Shown: in pieces, positions 1 to 7,747 of the stretch | Layout of the letters: each line of letters begins with the position of its first letter | Numbering within the stretch: position 1 is the first letter of the stretch | Origin: Candidatus Gastranaerophilales bacterium | Lineage (GTDB): Bacteria; Cyanobacteriota; Vampirovibrionia; Gastranaerophilales; Gastranaerophilaceae | Direction of reading: 5' to 3' | NCBI GenBank assembly: GCA_944323265.1 | Contig: CALURX010000002.1 | Span: forward strand, 22,450-86,449 | Length of the DNA stretch: 64,000 bases | Notes under the pieces: generated by a model | Told to the model about the DNA's origin: nothing | What the model saw: the letters and a program-made list of their open reading frames with translations, nothing else | The model's database searches: none | Translations under genes and position numbers: made by a program

Positions 1-1
1 G

Positions 2-520
2 GAACAAATCTTTCAAACCGGCTATATGGTTGATTTAAACAGTGCAGAAAGAGAATTTGAAAAGAAATATCCGTCCGAATGTTTCTGGGATTTTATAGAA
101 GAAATTAAAAAACAGCCATACATTCAAGAAATTTCCGCTGATTGTGATTTGATTATAACTTGTGATTTTACAAATTTAATGCAAAGTACCGGAGTGTATG
201 ATTCAACAAAATTCAAAGAACTATCCGCCATGCAGCAAGAAGAGTGGTTGAAAAACAATAAAGCTGAGGACTGGCATGGAATTGAAATCTTTACTGGTGA
301 TGTAACCCAAATAAAATACAGAAAAGAGCATTATTCTTATGGGGTAGTATACTATTCAGAAAATGCTGCAGGCTTTTATCGAGGCGGCACCTCCGTTGGA
401 AGTTATACAAAACAGACAAAAATCGTAGGAAATATTTATGAAGGCTGGCCCGATGCCGCAAATTACGATGTTGAATTTTATTTCAGAGATATTGCAAGAG
501 ATGGAGAAGGCAATGATTAA
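2..520 (+). CDS. Hypothetical phage accessory protein, probably 5'-truncated by the window
   Basis: The frame is open from base 2 to the stop at 518-520. The first ATG is at 26 but has no ribosome site before it, so the true start probably lies left of the window. The C-terminal part is rich in Tyr, Gly and Asp, with no membrane segment or recognisable motif. It heads a run of tightly packed small same-strand genes typical of a phage accessory region. I do not recognise the family. Confidence 0.55.
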   Translation, partial: EQIFQTGYMVDLNSAEREFEKKYPSECFWDFIEEIKKQPYIQEISADCDLIITCDFTNLMQSTGVYDSTKFKELSAMQQEEWLKNNKAEDWHGIEIFTGDVTQIKYRKEHYSYGVVYYSENAAGFYRGGTSVGSYTKQTKIVGNIYEGWPDAANYDVEFYFRDIARDGEGND

Positions 521-593
521 TTTTATTATAAACGCAATGATATTTATTATAGGCCTGTCCATTGACCTATTTATAGCAGAAAACACGGAGTAA
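513..593 (+). CDS. 26-residue single-membrane-segment microprotein
   Basis: The ATG at 513 overlaps the stop of the preceding gene and is preceded by GGAGAAGG at a good distance. The product is almost wholly one hydrophobic helix (FIINAMIFIIGLSI) followed by a short acidic tail. The coupling and the ribosome site make translation plausible. The role is unknown; small phage membrane proteins of this kind are often inhibitors or lysis-related, but nothing here shows that. Confidence 0.4.
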   Translation: MINFIINAMIFIIGLSIDLFIAENTE

Positions 594-609
594 AGGAGTT
601 ATTTAATAG

Positions 610-819
610 ATGAGCCGAAAGAACTTAATATGGGCATGGATTATGATAATATGGCTAATTATAATACCGATATTACAGATTATTGAAGATTATAACCAGA
701 AGAAAGCCCTTTGCTCAAATTTATACAGCAAAACGGTTAATTATGAAGCCTGCATGAATAAAATATTTAGAGATACTGTAAAACTTGTAAGACCTGTTGA
801 TACGGAGGTAGGGTTATAA
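610..819 (+). CDS. Small membrane protein, 69 aa
   Basis: It starts after AAGGAGTTATTTAATAG. Residues about 6-25 form one strong membrane helix (IWAWIMIIWLIIIPILQII), followed by a charged tail with two Cys. The last base of its stop is the first base of the next ATG (TAATG), so the two are translationally coupled. Family not recognised. Confidence 0.55.
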   Translation: MSRKNLIWAWIMIIWLIIIPILQIIEDYNQKKALCSNLYSKTVNYEACMNKIFRDTVKLVRPVDTEVGL

Positions 820-1208
820 TGACAGATAAAAAAAATACCACAAATGCACACAAAAGAAAAATATGTCAATTTTATCAGAAAAGCAAAAAATGTACTAATC
901 CTGACTGTTGCATAGAACAGTTATTGAGTGATCCTAGCGTATGCACTTCTAACATTTATTATTGTATGGATTTAGAAGAACAACTTGCTCCATTTCAAGA
1001 TAAATATTTTAAAGGATTAAACACTTCTGTCATAGCCGAACTTGCAAAAAAATCAAATAGGCTAACAACAGAAAACAGAAAACTTGAAGCAGTTCTGCAA
1101 GAGATTGAGGAATATGCAAAAACTAATTTAAGAATGCCTTTAGAACGTAAAGTTATTCTCAATATTATAGGTAAAACGAGCGCTCAGAGCGGAGGTGTGG
1201 AAATATGA
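819..1208 (+). CDS. Hypothetical Cys-rich protein with coiled coil, 129 aa
   Basis: The N-terminal 50 residues carry about eight Cys (for example CTNPDCCIEQ), which could form a zinc or disulfide-stabilised knuckle. The middle (about 70-95) is an Asn/Leu/Glu-rich helix of coiled-coil type. GGAGGTAGGG precedes the start. Overlaps at both ends (TAATG, ATGA) place it firmly in the small-gene operon. Function unknown. Confidence 0.6.
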   Translation: MTDKKNTTNAHKRKICQFYQKSKKCTNPDCCIEQLLSDPSVCTSNIYYCMDLEEQLAPFQDKYFKGLNTSVIAELAKKSNRLTTENRKLEAVLQEIEEYAKTNLRMPLERKVILNIIGKTSAQSGGVEI

Positions 1209-1639
1209 CTGAAGAAATAGAAAAGAAATTTTTTGACACGTTTGGGATTAAACCAAAACCTAACGAAAGCGGCTATGGACGTTGCTTAAAATATGATAAT
1301 TTATTGAAATGTGAATCTGAAAAAAAAGATTTAATGGAAGGATGCCCGGGGTGTGAATACTTTGAGGTATTCAAATTCTATCCTACAATCACCAACCGCA
1401 TTCTGCTTGAGCTGATTGAAATTATTATAAACAGGGATTTCGATATATTAAAACTATATAAAGTTAATGGCTCATATCACGGACAATTTGATACAGATAT
1501 TGACCATTATTTTGCTAATTATCAAAAAGATACTCTTAAAGATTTAATACTGGATATATGCCAACATAATTATAGAAACTTTTACCATCAAGTCCGTGCG
1601 CTATTCGGGGAAAGCGAGGAGAAATGCAACTCGATATAG
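1205..1639 (+). CDS. Hypothetical protein with Cys cluster, 144 aa
   Basis: ATGA overlap with the previous gene and a GGAGG ribosome site. Residues about 27-52 hold five Cys including CPGC, compatible with metal binding. The rest is helical and charged with no motif I can name. It resembles its upstream neighbour in having an N-terminal Cys cluster, but the sequences do not obviously align. Confidence 0.6.
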   Translation: MTEEIEKKFFDTFGIKPKPNESGYGRCLKYDNLLKCESEKKDLMEGCPGCEYFEVFKFYPTITNRILLELIEIIINRDFDILKLYKVNGSYHGQFDTDIDHYFANYQKDTLKDLILDICQHNYRNFYHQVRALFGESEEKCNSI

Positions 1640-1899
1640 TTACAGCCTTTAAAATCTTTAATTATGGTGTGGATTATGGTCAATTACTTATGGAACAGGA
1701 ACGAGAGAACGAAGAATGGGCAGATGCGTTTAATTGCTGCCTTGTTTCACGGAAAACTGCAATGCCTTCGATGCCGATTGAACGTAGGCATGCGCATAGT
1801 GATAACTGGAAAAATGCAAAAAGGAAAAGTATTGTCGATTTTAAAGAATTATTATTGAAAATTTGTGGAGAAGAAGATGCAAATACACGAAATAAATGA
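1624..1899 (+). CDS. Hypothetical protein, 91 aa
   Basis: It starts inside the end of the preceding gene behind GGAGAA. The N-terminal half is acidic and helical, the C-terminal half basic. No domain recognised. The gene overlaps its neighbours on both sides, as usual in this block. Confidence 0.5.
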   Translation: MQLDIVTAFKIFNYGVDYGQLLMEQERENEEWADAFNCCLVSRKTAMPSMPIERRHAHSDNWKNAKRKSIVDFKELLLKICGEEDANTRNK

Positions 1900-2128
1900 A
1901 ACAACACGGAATTATATTATTAGATTAACAGATGAGATGAATGACTTTGAGGATATTACAGTTGAAATGGCAACCGCACATATTAAGCCCGAAAGTCCAT
2001 TTTTCACGCATTGTGAGATAAAATTCAACCATAGGCGTAACCGGACAATAGACAATCATATAAAGTATTTTGAAACTATTTGCGAAGGTTTGAGAAAGTT
2101 AAAAGAAAAATTGGAGGATCCGGCATGA
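1877..2128 (+). CDS. Hypothetical protein, 83 aa
   Basis: I choose ATG 1877 over the in-frame ATG 1865 because GGAGAAG sits just upstream of it. The product is a small charged protein ending in a Lys/Glu helix. It overlaps the preceding gene by 23 bases and the following one by ATGA. Family not recognised. Confidence 0.5.
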   Translation: MQIHEINETTRNYIIRLTDEMNDFEDITVEMATAHIKPESPFFTHCEIKFNHRRNRTIDNHIKYFETICEGLRKLKEKLEDPA

Positions 2129-2406
2129 AAACAACATTTGAAATTTTGCAAGAAACTATAAAAACAGCCAGAGAATTAGGACATCTTGATGAAGAAGAGA
2201 AAAGACTAAAAAATAAACCCTTATCAATGCCGGAAATAAAAGGAGAAGGTAGAGTTGCAGAATTACTGGTTAGGCTTGCACAAATAAAGTCCGAAAGGGA
2301 GAGAGAAAATGATATTCATCGATTAGAACTTAGAACATATGAATGCAGCGAAAAATTAAATGCTTTTCTGTGGCTATTTGAGGATGACAAAGTTGGGAAA
2401 AGTTAG
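2125..2406 (+). CDS. Hypothetical helical protein, 93 aa
   Basis: ATG 2125 is preceded by GGAGG at 2113 and overlaps the previous stop as ATGA; a longer frame from 2080 lacks a ribosome site. The product is highly charged and predicted all-helical, coiled-coil-like in the centre. No known family seen. Confidence 0.55.
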   Translation: MKTTFEILQETIKTARELGHLDEEEKRLKNKPLSMPEIKGEGRVAELLVRLAQIKSERERENDIHRLELRTYECSEKLNAFLWLFEDDKVGKS

Positions 2407-2632
2407 AAAATTCCGAAAATGGCGCAATTATAATAAAGAAGATTACAGGATAGAGCCTTATTGTAAGGGAGAATGTCCTTATTGTCTGGTCAAAAAAGAT
2501 AATGGCCAGGCTTTTTGTTATGGAAGATTTGAACGTCTGGAAGATGGTGCAAGTTTTAATGTTGCCGGATTGGAATGCACAAAAGTGATAAATATTTGTT
2601 TTAGCGAAAAATACAGATTGATAGAGAGGTAA
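2384..2632 (+). CDS. Hypothetical protein with CxxxCxxC motif, 82 aa
   Basis: The frame is open from an ATG at 2360, but the ATG at 2384 is an equally likely start; neither has an ideal ribosome site. A CKGECPYC motif about residue 24-31 and further Cys suggest a small metal-binding protein. It precedes the ASCH gene by 5 bases. Start uncertain. Confidence 0.45.
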   Translation: MTKLGKVRKFRKWRNYNKEDYRIEPYCKGECPYCLVKKDNGQAFCYGRFERLEDGASFNVAGLECTKVINICFSEKYRLIER

Positions 2633-2637
2633 ATTAA

Positions 2638-2967
2638 ATGAGTAAGAAAGATGGAATTCTCGATCTTCCTATAAAAAAGGAGTGGTTTGATAAAATTAAA
2701 TCCGGAGAAAAAACACATGAATATCGTAGAGTATGTTCCCATTGGTGCCGGATGATAGGTGTACAAACATCTCAACTAAACGAACTAAACGAATATAGAA
2801 AAGTTGATAAAATTCGCTTTAGGTGCGGACAGATCGTAAAATCAACAGATAAAGAAAAAACAATGCTTTTTGAAATAAAGAGCATTTCTTATATAAACGG
2901 CATAAAAACCGATTTGAAGATAGATAATATGGTTTTTGATATTGAACTTGGAAGGAGAATCTATTAA
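2638..2967 (+). CDS. ASCH/PUA-like domain protein
   Basis: The opening (LPIKKEWFDKIKSGEKTHEYR) has the ASCH-family pattern of a Leu-Pro-Ile-x-x-x-x-x-x-x-Ile-x-x-Gly-x-K-x-x-E-x-R start; the later GQIVKS and IKSISYI strands fit the beta barrel. ASCH domains are RNA- or modified-nucleotide-binding PUA relatives often carried by phages. 109 aa is normal for a stand-alone ASCH protein. Its substrate cannot be told from sequence. It is followed after 6 bases by the nuclease-methylase fusion. Confidence 0.7.
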   Translation: MSKKDGILDLPIKKEWFDKIKSGEKTHEYRRVCSHWCRMIGVQTSQLNELNEYRKVDKIRFRCGQIVKSTDKEKTMLFEIKSISYINGIKTDLKIDNMVFDIELGRRIY

Positions 2968-2973
2968 GTCATC

Positions 2974-4158
2974 ATGGCATTTAAAAGATTAAAATATAAT
3001 TGGAAAGAATTAAATAGACGTGATAAAACCGACATTATGACAGTTGCTATAATGCGCCAAATTTTAATGCGCGGGAATAATAGCCGCATCGGAATACGTG
3101 AAGTAAATGTTAATATTGGAAAGAATAAAAGTAACTTAAGAATTGATGTGCTCGAAATTAATAGACAAAAGAATGTGTTAGTTGGATATGAAATAAAATC
3201 CTGCATAGAAGATTTTAGAGCTGATAAAAAATGGGAAAAATATTTGAATTTAATAAATCAATTATACTTTGTTTTTGACATAAATACTTATGAGCAATAT
3301 ACAGCAGAGATTTTAAAAAGAATTGGCGATAAGGCTGGGATTTATGTATTTAACCCTTTAATAGAGGCAATATATTTAATAATGGGAGTTACATATAAGG
3401 AATTACCAGGCAAAGATGAAACCTTTTATAGAACAATTTTGTTTAACTATTTATTTAGAAAAGCACTAAGAGAAATAAACGGAGGAAATACCGGCATGAC
3501 AACTCAAGAACATCAAATAACGGTACGAGAAGCCATAAATAATATTGAAATTCAACAAATGACTGATGAAGAACTTATTGCTTATGAAAAAGCAATTAAA
3601 GAGATTAAGAAAAAAAGAGGTATTGGAGGGAGATATGGCGGTGAGGAAAAATATAATTCGGGCCGAGATGATTATATGACACCTCCGGATATATATGAGC
3701 CAATATTAAGGCTTTTTGATAAAGATAAGTTTGATATAGACGTTTGTTGTACGCAAAAAAATATTCCGGCAAATATATATTACACAAAAAGCGAAAACGG
3801 ACTGCTGCAGAAATGGAGCGGTCTTTGTTTTTGCAATCCGCCTTGGAATAAAACACCTTATTGGATCAAAAAAGGGTTTCAGGAATCAATAAATCCAGAC
3901 ACGCATATTTGTTATATCATTCCGTCAAATCGTTTTGAAACAACGTATATGCAGGATTACATAACAAATAATCCCAATGCCGTATGGCTGATATTGCCGC
4001 AAAAAAGAGGGTTTATTATTCCTGGACAAGAAAATGTGCCGCCAATTCCTTCTGTCGGAGTTGCAATAGCAATTATATCTAAAGATGCAAAAATACTGCA
4101 AGAAAAAATAAATAATGAAAATATTTTTAAAACAACCGCCTTTATAGGCAACCTTTAA
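2974..4158 (+). CDS. MmcB-like nuclease domain fused to phage Dam-type adenine methyltransferase
   Basis: Residues about 1-165 resemble the MmcB/PD-(D/E)xK group: an Asp in a strand (RIDVLEI), then YEIKS giving the E-x-K pair, and a helical tail. Residues about 215-394 match phage DNA N6-adenine methyltransferases (DNA-N6-adenine-methyltransferase family): DDYMTPPDIYEPI, FDIDVCC and the catalytic FCNPPW. A linker with the internal ATG 3496, behind GGAGG, separates the halves, so a free methylase could also be made from 3496. Likely role: host or phage DNA modification with an attached nuclease-like domain; whether the N-terminal half cuts DNA is unknown. Confidence 0.75.
   Translation: MAFKRLKYNWKELNRRDKTDIMTVAIMRQILMRGNNSRIGIREVNVNIGKNKSNLRIDVLEINRQKNVLVGYEIKSCIEDFRADKKWEKYLNLINQLYFVFDINTYEQYTAEILKRIGDKAGIYVFNPLIEAIYLIMGVTYKELPGKDETFYRTILFNYLFRKALREINGGNTGMTTQEHQITVREAINNIEIQQMTDEELIAYEKAIKEIKKKRGIGGRYGGEEKYNSGRDDYMTPPDIYEPILRLFDKDKFDIDVCCTQKNIPANIYYTKSENGLLQKWSGLCFCNPPWNKTPYWIKKGFQESINPDTHICYIIPSNRFETTYMQDYITNNPNAVWLILPQKRGFIIPGQENVPPIPSVGVAIAIISKDAKILQEKINNENIFKTTAFIGNL
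3496..4158 (+). other. Possible internal translation start for a free methyltransferase
   Basis: An in-frame ATG at 3496 lies right after GGAGG (3481-3485), spaced about 10 bases. Initiation here would give a 221-residue protein containing only the methyltransferase part of the fusion. Seen in sequence: the ribosome-site-like run and the ATG; the use of the site is inference. Confidence 0.35.
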
Positions 4159-4219
4159 AGTCTAAAATTTCTTCACCTCCAAGAAGAACCCTCATTCCAT
4201 ATCTGGTTTGGGGGTTTAA

Positions 4220-4275
4220 TTTTTGTAACAAAATCAAGTTTAAATCTTGATTTTTGTAACAAAATCAAGTATAAT
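4220..4275 (+). promoter_or_regulatory. Sigma70-type promoter with embedded palindromic operator for the toxin-antitoxin pair
   Basis: TTGATT (4247-4252), a 17-base spacer and TATAAT (4270-4275) form a near-consensus promoter. The spacer is filled by an inverted repeat, CTTGATTTT and AAAATCAAG arms at 4246-4254 and 4261-4269. A 20-base direct copy of part of it lies at 4220-4239 and again at 4251-4270, 31 bases apart. This is the layout of an autoregulated toxin-antitoxin operon. Confidence 0.75.
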
Positions 4276-4295
4276 AAAAATATAAGGAACCATAT

Positions 4296-4631
4296 ATGAC
4301 AGATGTACAATTATTTACAGCAGAATATACTAATGAAGCACTTGAACAATTAAGAGCTCTTGAAGATGCTGAATTTGAAAAAATAACTAAGGCTATCTAT
4401 ATCTTTGAACGTGTTGGTAAAAAATACAAAAATATCAATGATTTAGGTAACGGTTTATTTGAATTAAAACCAGATAATGTAAGGGCATATTTCAAATATG
4501 CTAAAAATAGAATTATTGTTGTAGGTTTGATTGTATTAAAGAAAACTCAAAAAGCCCCTGCAAGATATATCAAACAAGCACATAAAAATATTGATAAATA
4601 TATGCAAGAAAATAAGGAGTTACAGCCATGA
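4296..4631 (+). CDS. RelE/HigB-like (phage Gp49-type) toxin
   Basis: 111 aa, typical of the RelE/ParE superfamily toxins related to phage Gp49. Features seen: an N-terminal helix pair, GNGLFELKPDNVRAYF, which is the family's strand with L-x-E-x-R pattern, and a final basic helix region ending in KKTQKAP and IKQAHKNID. Known members are ribosome-dependent mRNA interferases. The next gene overlaps by ATGA, giving toxin-first order as in HigBA systems. Confidence 0.75.
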   Translation: MTDVQLFTAEYTNEALEQLRALEDAEFEKITKAIYIFERVGKKYKNINDLGNGLFELKPDNVRAYFKYAKNRIIVVGLIVLKKTQKAPARYIKQAHKNIDKYMQENKELQP

Positions 4632-4882
4632 GAAATAAAATATCAACAAAAGATTTAATTGCAGAAAGATTTTCTAAAGAAAAAACAGAAAAAATCCTTG
4701 CCAAAGCCGATGAAGAAATTGAAGAAATTAAATGGGGAGGCAAGCGTGCCGGCGCAGGCAGAAAACCCAAAGGTAAAGGTGAGGTCTTGGAATTTAACAG
4801 ACGACTCACCGCAAAGGAAAACCAATTTATTGATTATGCACGTGCGCATAACATAAATTATGATGATTTAATGCAAGGATAA
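4628..4882 (+). CDS. Putative antitoxin/DNA-binding partner, 84 aa
   Basis: It overlaps the toxin by 4 bases and is followed by a terminator, so it completes the operon. The sequence has an N-terminal charged helix, a central GGKRAGAGRKPKG basic stretch of the type seen in phage small DNA-binding proteins, and a short C-terminal helix (ENQFIDYARAHN) resembling a ribbon-helix-helix end. Antitoxin identity rests on position; a classical XRE antitoxin is not seen. Confidence 0.55.
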   Translation: MRNKISTKDLIAERFSKEKTEKILAKADEEIEEIKWGGKRAGAGRKPKGKGEVLEFNRRLTAKENQFIDYARAHNINYDDLMQG

Positions 4883-4910
4883 TTAAGGCTAAAATCAAAT
4901 AATAATTTTA

Positions 4911-4942
4911 AAATCCCTCACTTTTAAGTGGGGGATTTTTTT
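4911..4942 (+). terminator. Rho-independent terminator after the toxin-antitoxin operon
   Basis: Arms AAATCCCTCACTT and AAGTGGGGGATTT (one GT pair) around a TT loop are followed by a run of T. It isolates the toxin-antitoxin pair from the downstream phage genes. Confidence 0.85.
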
Positions 4943-5074
4943 GTGTTTAAATTTGAGTGATTGAGAGTTTATAGGTGTGAATTAAATAAAATTAGATAAT
5001 TCTTGAGTAAATGCGGTTGAAAAAGACAGGTGCATGCGTTTAAAGTTAGAATGAAATAATGGTTCGGCTAAGGA
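4943..5074. other. Short intergenic stretch
   Basis: About 130 AT-rich bases between two terminator hairpins. I see no gene and no convincing promoter in it. Confidence 0.4.
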
Positions 5075-5105
5075 AAAAGCACAGATTAACGTCTGTGCTT
5101 TTCTA
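5075..5105 (+). terminator. Terminator-like hairpin before the minor tail gene
   Basis: AAAAGCACAGA and TCTGTGCTTTT arms around a six-base loop, followed by TCT. It lies 13 bases before the next ATG, so it could act as an attenuator for that gene as well as a terminator. Confidence 0.7.
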
Positions 5106-5117
5106 TAGGGGGTAAAT

Positions 5118-5747
5118 ATGGAATTCGGTAAAAATTTTCAAATAGATACCTCTGATATTCAAAAAAAATTTGAACATTTTAAAAAAACTTTGAGTGATCC
5201 TTCTGGGGTTTTTACTAAAACGATAAGTGATATGCAACGTAGAGCACCCGGTAAAGTGGCAGATGCAGTAAGAGAAGTATATAGTATCAAAAAAGCCGAT
5301 GTAATGCCTACAAAGCAAAAAAGAGATTTAAAAAGAGCCGGTATAATAAGTGTCAGAGGCCAAACTATTGCAAATTTGGCTATTCATTATCAAGGACGAG
5401 TGTTAACTCCATTGCATTTTGGAATGACCCCCAAAGTGCCACCGAAAAAAGGTAAAAAGTATTCAATAAAAGTAAAAATAAAAAAACAACGAAAAACAGT
5501 AAGTTATCCAACCAAAGAAGGTAAATTCCCATTTATTGCACCGGCCAGAAAAACCAGTTTGAGGTTTATCCCTTGGCTGCGTGATGGTGATGGTGAAATT
5601 ACCCCAATGAGAACATTATCATTGCCTCAAATGGTCGATAATGAAACTGCAAGAATAATTATGAATAAAGCAATCGGGGAGTTGCTGCAAGAACGTTTCA
5701 ATCATCACATGGAACGTCTGTTAAAGGATTCTGTTAAATCTCCTTGA
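5118..5747 (+). CDS. Minor tail protein Z (GpZ)-like
   Basis: 209 aa. The N-terminal half has the GpZ-type helix pattern (KVADAVREVYSIKKADV, then Lys-rich helices) and the C-terminal half the barrel-type ending with FIARKT-like and REIAPMRTL-like stretches (here PFIAPARKTS and EITPMRTLSLPQM). This family completes the neck or tail tip of lambda/P2-like tails. It sits before the terminase, away from the other tail genes, which is unusual. GGGGG lies 10 bases before the ATG. Confidence 0.6.
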   Translation: MEFGKNFQIDTSDIQKKFEHFKKTLSDPSGVFTKTISDMQRRAPGKVADAVREVYSIKKADVMPTKQKRDLKRAGIISVRGQTIANLAIHYQGRVLTPLHFGMTPKVPPKKGKKYSIKVKIKKQRKTVSYPTKEGKFPFIAPARKTSLRFIPWLRDGDGEITPMRTLSLPQMVDNETARIIMNKAIGELLQERFNHHMERLLKDSVKSP

Positions 5748-5756
5748 ACATAAGCA

Positions 5757-5947
5757 AAGCGGTTACAATTCGTAACCGCTTAAATCAAATTTAATAAATG
5801 TTGTGTAAGATAGTGGCGAAAGCAATTTTGTGAATTGCTCACAGCATCGCATTAGTTTGGCGACCTTGCGATACTGTTACTTTTAGACATAGTAAAAGCA
5901 CCGCCTTAACCACCGTATCACAAACGGTAGAAAAAGGAAGTATTACT
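5757..5947 (+). promoter_or_regulatory. Structured leader of the ParB-methyltransferase gene with start-codon-sequestering repeat
   Basis: Four possible hairpins follow one another: a perfect 10-bp stem 5757-5781, AGCAATT/AATTGCT at 5821-5839, ATCGC/GCGAT at 5846-5872, and a small ACCGT/ACGGT at 5912-5928. The most striking element is TTTTAGACATAGTAA (5881-5895), the exact reverse complement of 5943-5957, which contains the ATG at 5948. Pairing would bury the start codon and leave the ribosome site AAAAAGGAAG in the loop. Translational control of the gene is inferred. Confidence 0.55.
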
Positions 5948-7363
5948 ATGTCTAAAAAAGAAATGATCAATGTAGTTGAACGTGCTAAAATCGACACAAT
6001 AAATGTGTTTTGCGCATTTGATGAAATTGTAGAAGTGGAGGTATTAAAAGAAAATCCTAACAATCCAAACTTGCATCCGGAAGAACAATTAAAATTACTA
6101 GCCGATATTATAAAACAAACAGGCTGGAGGGCACCCATTACGGTTTCCAATCGTTCTGGCTATGTGGTTAAAGGGCATGGAAGGTTAAAAGCAGCGAAAT
6201 TAGCAGGCTTTAAAAAAGTACCTGTTGAATTTCAAAATTATTCTTCAGATGAGGAAGAATTATCAGATATGATCGCTGATAACAAAATCGCAGAATTTTC
6301 TGTTATGGACAAAAAAGCAATTGCAGAATTGTTTGATAATTACGAATTTACCGAAGATGAAATTATTTTAACTGGTTATAAACCAGAAGAATTTGATGAA
6401 ATTTATAATGCATTTGAAGAAAATGATGATTCTGTTATCATAAAAGCAAATCTCAAAGAAATGTTTATTGCTCCGCCTTTTTCAATATTCAAAGCAAATA
6501 GTGGCGATTGGCAAAAAAGAAAAAATGCCTGGATAGCATTAGGTTTAAGGAGTGAAATAGGTCGAAAGAAAACATTTGAAAGCCTGCAAAAGTTGCATGA
6601 AAAAAGGCACGATATAACAGAAAACATGCTTAAAAATGCGTATAAGGCAGGAGTATCAATCTTTGATCCAGTTCTATGTGAAATTGTTTATTCTTGGTTT
6701 AGCAAAGAGAACGATATAATATTAGATCCATTCGCAGGCGGTTCGGTAAGAGGAATCATAGCGAGTAAATTAAAAAGAAAATATAAAGGCATTGAATTAA
6801 GACAAGAACAGGTTTGTGCAAATATAGAAAATGCAAAAGAATTATGTGATGAGTATTTTCCAGAATGGATTGTTGGAGATAGCAATAAAATACTTGATTC
6901 ATTGGATAATTCATCATGCAATATGATTCTATCTTGTCCGCCTTATGTGAACTTAGAAGTATATTCAGATGATCCAGACGATATTTCAAATATGGACTTC
7001 TCTCATTTTAAACAAATTTATACTGAAATTATCAGCAAGTCTTATCTCAAATTAAAAGACAATTCTTTTGCTATCTGGGTTGTTGGTGAAGTTCGTGATA
7101 AGAATGGCAATTATTACAATTTTATTGGCGAGACAATAAAAGCATTTATAAATGCCGGTTATAAATATTATAACGAGATCATACTTGAAACTCCTGTGGG
7201 AACGGCCGCACTTCGTGCCGCAAACGGTTTTAAAAATTCCAGGAAAGTTTGCAAGATACATCAAAATGTTTTGGTATTTCTCAAAGGTGATGCAAAAGTT
7301 GCAACCCAAAGATTGGGAGACGTCGCTATAAAAGAATTTGATGAAGATTGTATAGAGTTGTAA
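5948..7363 (+). CDS. ParB-like domain fused to DNA methyltransferase
   Basis: 471 aa. Residues about 25-125 are a ParB/Srx-type domain with the GHGRLKAAKLAGF motif and the preceding E-N-P-N-x-P box. Residues about 230-450 are an N6-adenine/N4-cytosine methyltransferase: SAM-binding DPFAGGSVRG and catalytic SCPPY. Such ParB-methylase fusions are common in phages, usually just before terminase genes, as here, and may protect packaged DNA. Target sequence unknown. The start codon lies inside a 15-bp inverted repeat with the leader. Confidence 0.85.
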   Translation: MSKKEMINVVERAKIDTINVFCAFDEIVEVEVLKENPNNPNLHPEEQLKLLADIIKQTGWRAPITVSNRSGYVVKGHGRLKAAKLAGFKKVPVEFQNYSSDEEELSDMIADNKIAEFSVMDKKAIAELFDNYEFTEDEIILTGYKPEEFDEIYNAFEENDDSVIIKANLKEMFIAPPFSIFKANSGDWQKRKNAWIALGLRSEIGRKKTFESLQKLHEKRHDITENMLKNAYKAGVSIFDPVLCEIVYSWFSKENDIILDPFAGGSVRGIIASKLKRKYKGIELRQEQVCANIENAKELCDEYFPEWIVGDSNKILDSLDNSSCNMILSCPPYVNLEVYSDDPDDISNMDFSHFKQIYTEIISKSYLKLKDNSFAIWVVGEVRDKNGNYYNFIGETIKAFINAGYKYYNEIILETPVGTAALRAANGFKNSRKVCKIHQNVLVFLKGDAKVATQRLGDVAIKEFDEDCIEL

Positions 7364-7432
7364 AAAAGGACTTGAAGTTTCTAAAAAATGCCGTAAACTC
7401 AATATTGCCAAGTAATTACAAAGGATAAATAT

Positions 7433-7624
7433 ATGAGCGGTGCATATTATAGATTTCAATTAGAAACGTTAAAAATGAGAATGCTAAGCGGTTCCTTGAC
7501 CTATGAGGAGGCGAAACAGGAAGCGCAACCCATTATTGATGAAATGAACAAAAAAGCTCAAAAAATAGCTCGTAGATACCACAGAAGACATAAAAATTTT
7601 ACGTTCAGTCAACTTATGAGATAA
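7433..7624 (+). CDS. Small basic hypothetical protein, 63 aa
   Basis: AAAGGATAAAT precedes the ATG. The protein is helical and basic near the end (IARRYHRRHKN). It lies between the methylase and terminase genes. I do not recognise it; a role in regulation or packaging is possible only by position. Confidence 0.5.
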   Translation: MSGAYYRFQLETLKMRMLSGSLTYEEAKQEAQPIIDEMNKKAQKIARRYHRRHKNFTFSQLMR

Positions 7625-7747
7625 AAAAATTCTTGAAAGGTACTGTGACGAACCTCAACCTTCTGTGGTGCTTTCGAGCCCAATCTTTATATATTTTTTT
7701 GAAAAAATTTTTTAGGTCATTTCGTTACGCAAAATTTGGAGTAGAGA

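Noticed and set aside
4570..4849. Minus-strand frames across the antitoxin gene
   Set aside because: Shadows of the plus-strand gene; no ribosome sites.
5839..6150. 103-codon minus-strand frame
   Set aside because: Antisense to the ParB-methylase start and the structured leader; no ribosome site.
7052..7459. 135-codon minus-strand frame opposite the methyltransferase end
   Set aside because: The sequence is low-quality hydrophobic/antisense, without a ribosome site.
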